DNA of 64,000 nt from Bariatricus massiliensis (GTDB taxonomy: Bacteria; Bacillota; Clostridia; Lachnospirales; Lachnospiraceae): positions 126,501 through 190,500 of the forward strand of contig NZ_LT574837.1 of assembly GCF_900086725.1 (NCBI RefSeq), read 5' to 3'. A program made the position numbers and the translations under genes. The notes under the pieces were generated by a model. The model was given only the letters and a program-made list of their open reading frames with translations. It was not told where the DNA came from and searched no databases. Positions 62,711-64,000 of the stretch are shown piece by piece; position 1 is the stretch's first letter; each line of letters starts with the position of its first letter.

Positions 62711-64000
62711 TTAATCTTTTAATTTGAATTTACCGGTCAATTCTTTAAGAAGCTGAGCCTGCGCCGACAGCCCTTCACTGGCTGCGGCGCTTTCTTCAGC
62801 CGTAGCAGAATTCATCTGTACAATATCTGATATCTGCCCGATTCCCTGTGTCACCACCTCGATTGCATGCGCTTGTTCGCCGGACGCATTAGAAATCTTA
62901 TCCATAGAGTCCACAAGTCCATCCACCCTGCTGACCACACTGTCCAAAGTTTTTGCAGTTTCATTGGCTACTTCTGCTCCATTCTTTACCACCTCCAGTG
63001 ATTCAGCCAGCAGCAGCGCAGTACTCTTAGACGCCTCGGAACTTTTTGCCGCCAAATTCCTCACCTCGTCGGCCACAGCCGCAAATCCTCTGCTCTCAGC
63101 ACCTGCTCTCACAGCCTCCACCGAGGCATTGAGGGCCAATATGTTTGTCTGGAACGCAATATCTTCTATCACCTTATTTATCTTAGCTATCTGTCGGGAG
63201 CTTTCCCTGATTTCCCCCATAGCACTCAGCATTTCCTTCATGCGACGGCTGCTCTCCAGCGCTTCTTTTCCAATCACGATGACCTCGTCATTGGCATTCG
63301 ACGCACTCTCGGCATTCTTTCTGATTTGCTGCGAAATCTCTTCCACACTCACCGCCAGTTCTTCCACCGTCTCTGCCTGTTCGGCCGCTCCCTGCGCCAA
63401 AACCTGCGAACTGGCCGCTACCTGCTCCGCTCCCGACGACACAAGTTCCGCGGATGTGTCAATCTGTCCAAGCGTGGAATTCAATGAATATATAATCTGC
63501 TCCAGCGACTCACGAATCGCCTTGAAATCCCCAATATACTCTCCTTCTGCCGTAAGATTCAAGTTGCCTTTAGACATCTCTCCTAATATGTGGGACACGC
63601 TCTCGATCATGGCTTTTAGTGAATGGACAGCGTCCCTGACGCTGCCGGCCATGATACCAATCTCATCCCCACTCTCAAAAGTGATATCCACAGCAAGATT
63701 CCCGTGGGAGAATGCTTCCATATTACTGCTGATACCGGCCAGCGGCCTCAGCATCCTGCGGATAAGAACTATCACCACAATAATCAAGACTGCCAGAACC
63801 ACGGCAGATAGGATTGTAAGCACCGCTGTCAGGTTATTTCTAGTGGCATTCACTTCCGAAAGCGGAAGCGTAGCGATAGCCAGCCATCCGGTCGTCTCAC
63901 TGTTGCAGAAAACGGCAGTATAATCAATTCCTTTGTAGCTAAAGTTCAAATCGCCGTTATAGACTTCCTGCACTTTCTGCTTGTACTCTTTCGTAATATC
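62711..64000 (-). CDS. methyl-accepting chemotaxis protein (5' part outside window)
   Basis: C-terminal part of a chemoreceptor. From the window edge: end of a Cache-type sensor domain (GIDYTAVFCNSETTGWLAIATLP), a membrane segment (LTAVLTILSAVVLAVLIIVVIVLI), HAMP linker (IRRMLRPLAGISSNMEAFSHG), then the signalling coiled coil with the tip IEDIAFQTNILALNASVEAVRAG. The frame is open to the last base, so the start and most of the sensor domain lie to the right. No pentapeptide tether; no flagellar or che genes in the window. Confidence 0.9.
   Translation of the reverse strand, partial: DITKEYKQKVQEVYNGDLNFSYKGIDYTAVFCNSETTGWLAIATLPLSEVNATRNNLTAVLTILSAVVLAVLIIVVIVLIRRMLRPLAGISSNMEAFSHGNLAVDITFESGDEIGIMAGSVRDAVHSLKAMIESVSHILGEMSKGNLNLTAEGEYIGDFKAIRESLEQIIYSLNSTLGQIDTSAELVSSGAEQVAASSQVLAQGAAEQAETVEELAVSVEEISQQIRKNAESASNANDEVIVIGKEALESSRRMKEMLSAMGEIRESSRQIAKINKVIEDIAFQTNILALNASVEAVRAGAESRGFAAVADEVRNLAAKSSEASKSTALLLAESLEVVKNGAEVANETAKTLDSVVSRVDGLVDSMDKISNASGEQAHAIEVVTQGIGQISDIVQMNSATAEESAAASEGLSAQAQLLKELTGKFKLKD

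Noticed and set aside
1..64000. CRISPR arrays, tRNA, rRNA, intact insertion sequences, prophage genes
   Set aside because: No regularly spaced direct repeats, no cloverleaf or rRNA words, and no transposase, integrase or phage structural protein among the frames.

Overview
The window looks like chromosomal DNA of a Gram-positive, low-to-mid-GC Clostridia, most likely a Lachnospiraceae-type gut anaerobe. The evidence is strong AGGAGG ribosome binding sites, sigma-A promoters (TTGACA-17-TATAAT), a Firmicutes-type L10 leader, an approximately 1200-residue RpoC, lipoprotein peptide binders, NhaC, IadA, and a FeoB-associated-type small Cys-rich membrane protein. No rRNA, tRNA, CRISPR array or intact insertion sequence was seen. 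Almost all genes lie on the minus strand.

The backbone is the rpmG-secE-nusG-rplK-rplA / rplJ-rplL-rpoB-rpoC / rpsL-rpsG-fusA-tuf series. It is one strand and in canonical order, but it is split into three pieces by two accessory blocks. Read right to left: rpmG to rplA (53377-51126); a block with a regulator, NhaC, IadA, an aminotransferase-like gene and a creatininase homologue (51043-44753); rplJ to rpoC (44428-35489); a 26-kb block (35320-9361); then rpsL to tuf (9115-4367). Each ribosomal piece starts with a recognisable promoter or leader.

The 26-kb block has two parts. The right part (35320-22802) combines a GH127 beta-L-arabinofuranosidase homologue, an XRE-cupin regulator, a complete family-5 (Opp/Dpp) ABC importer, a small membrane protein, a GH36 alpha-galactosidase and an Xaa-Pro-type M24 peptidase. 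All the enzymes lack signal peptides. I infer a system that imports glycopeptides of the plant hydroxyproline-rich (extensin) type and strips them inside the cell. A similar imperfect palindrome lies at the start of both the GH127 and the importer transcripts. The left part (22801-9361) holds a long noncoding and decayed stretch with an M24 remnant, a second Opp importer, broken divergent adh/tetR genes, an LTA-synthase-like enzyme, a tiny Cys-rich membrane protein gene with an in-frame UGA and a SECIS-like hairpin (candidate selenoprotein), another M24 peptidase, an HD hydrolase and an LCP protein.

Left of tuf are a GNAT acetyltransferase, a DUF2974-type hydrolase with a PfkB kinase, and the edge of a YeiH-type membrane protein. 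Right of rpmG are a lipoprotein, a divergent TetR/MMPL pair with clear operators followed by a heptad-repeat exported protein, a PfkB kinase with a DUF6440 gene, uppP, and the edge of a chemoreceptor gene. Short repeats recur between ribosomal protein genes and after terminators. Family names are from recognition of motifs by eye; no database search was possible.
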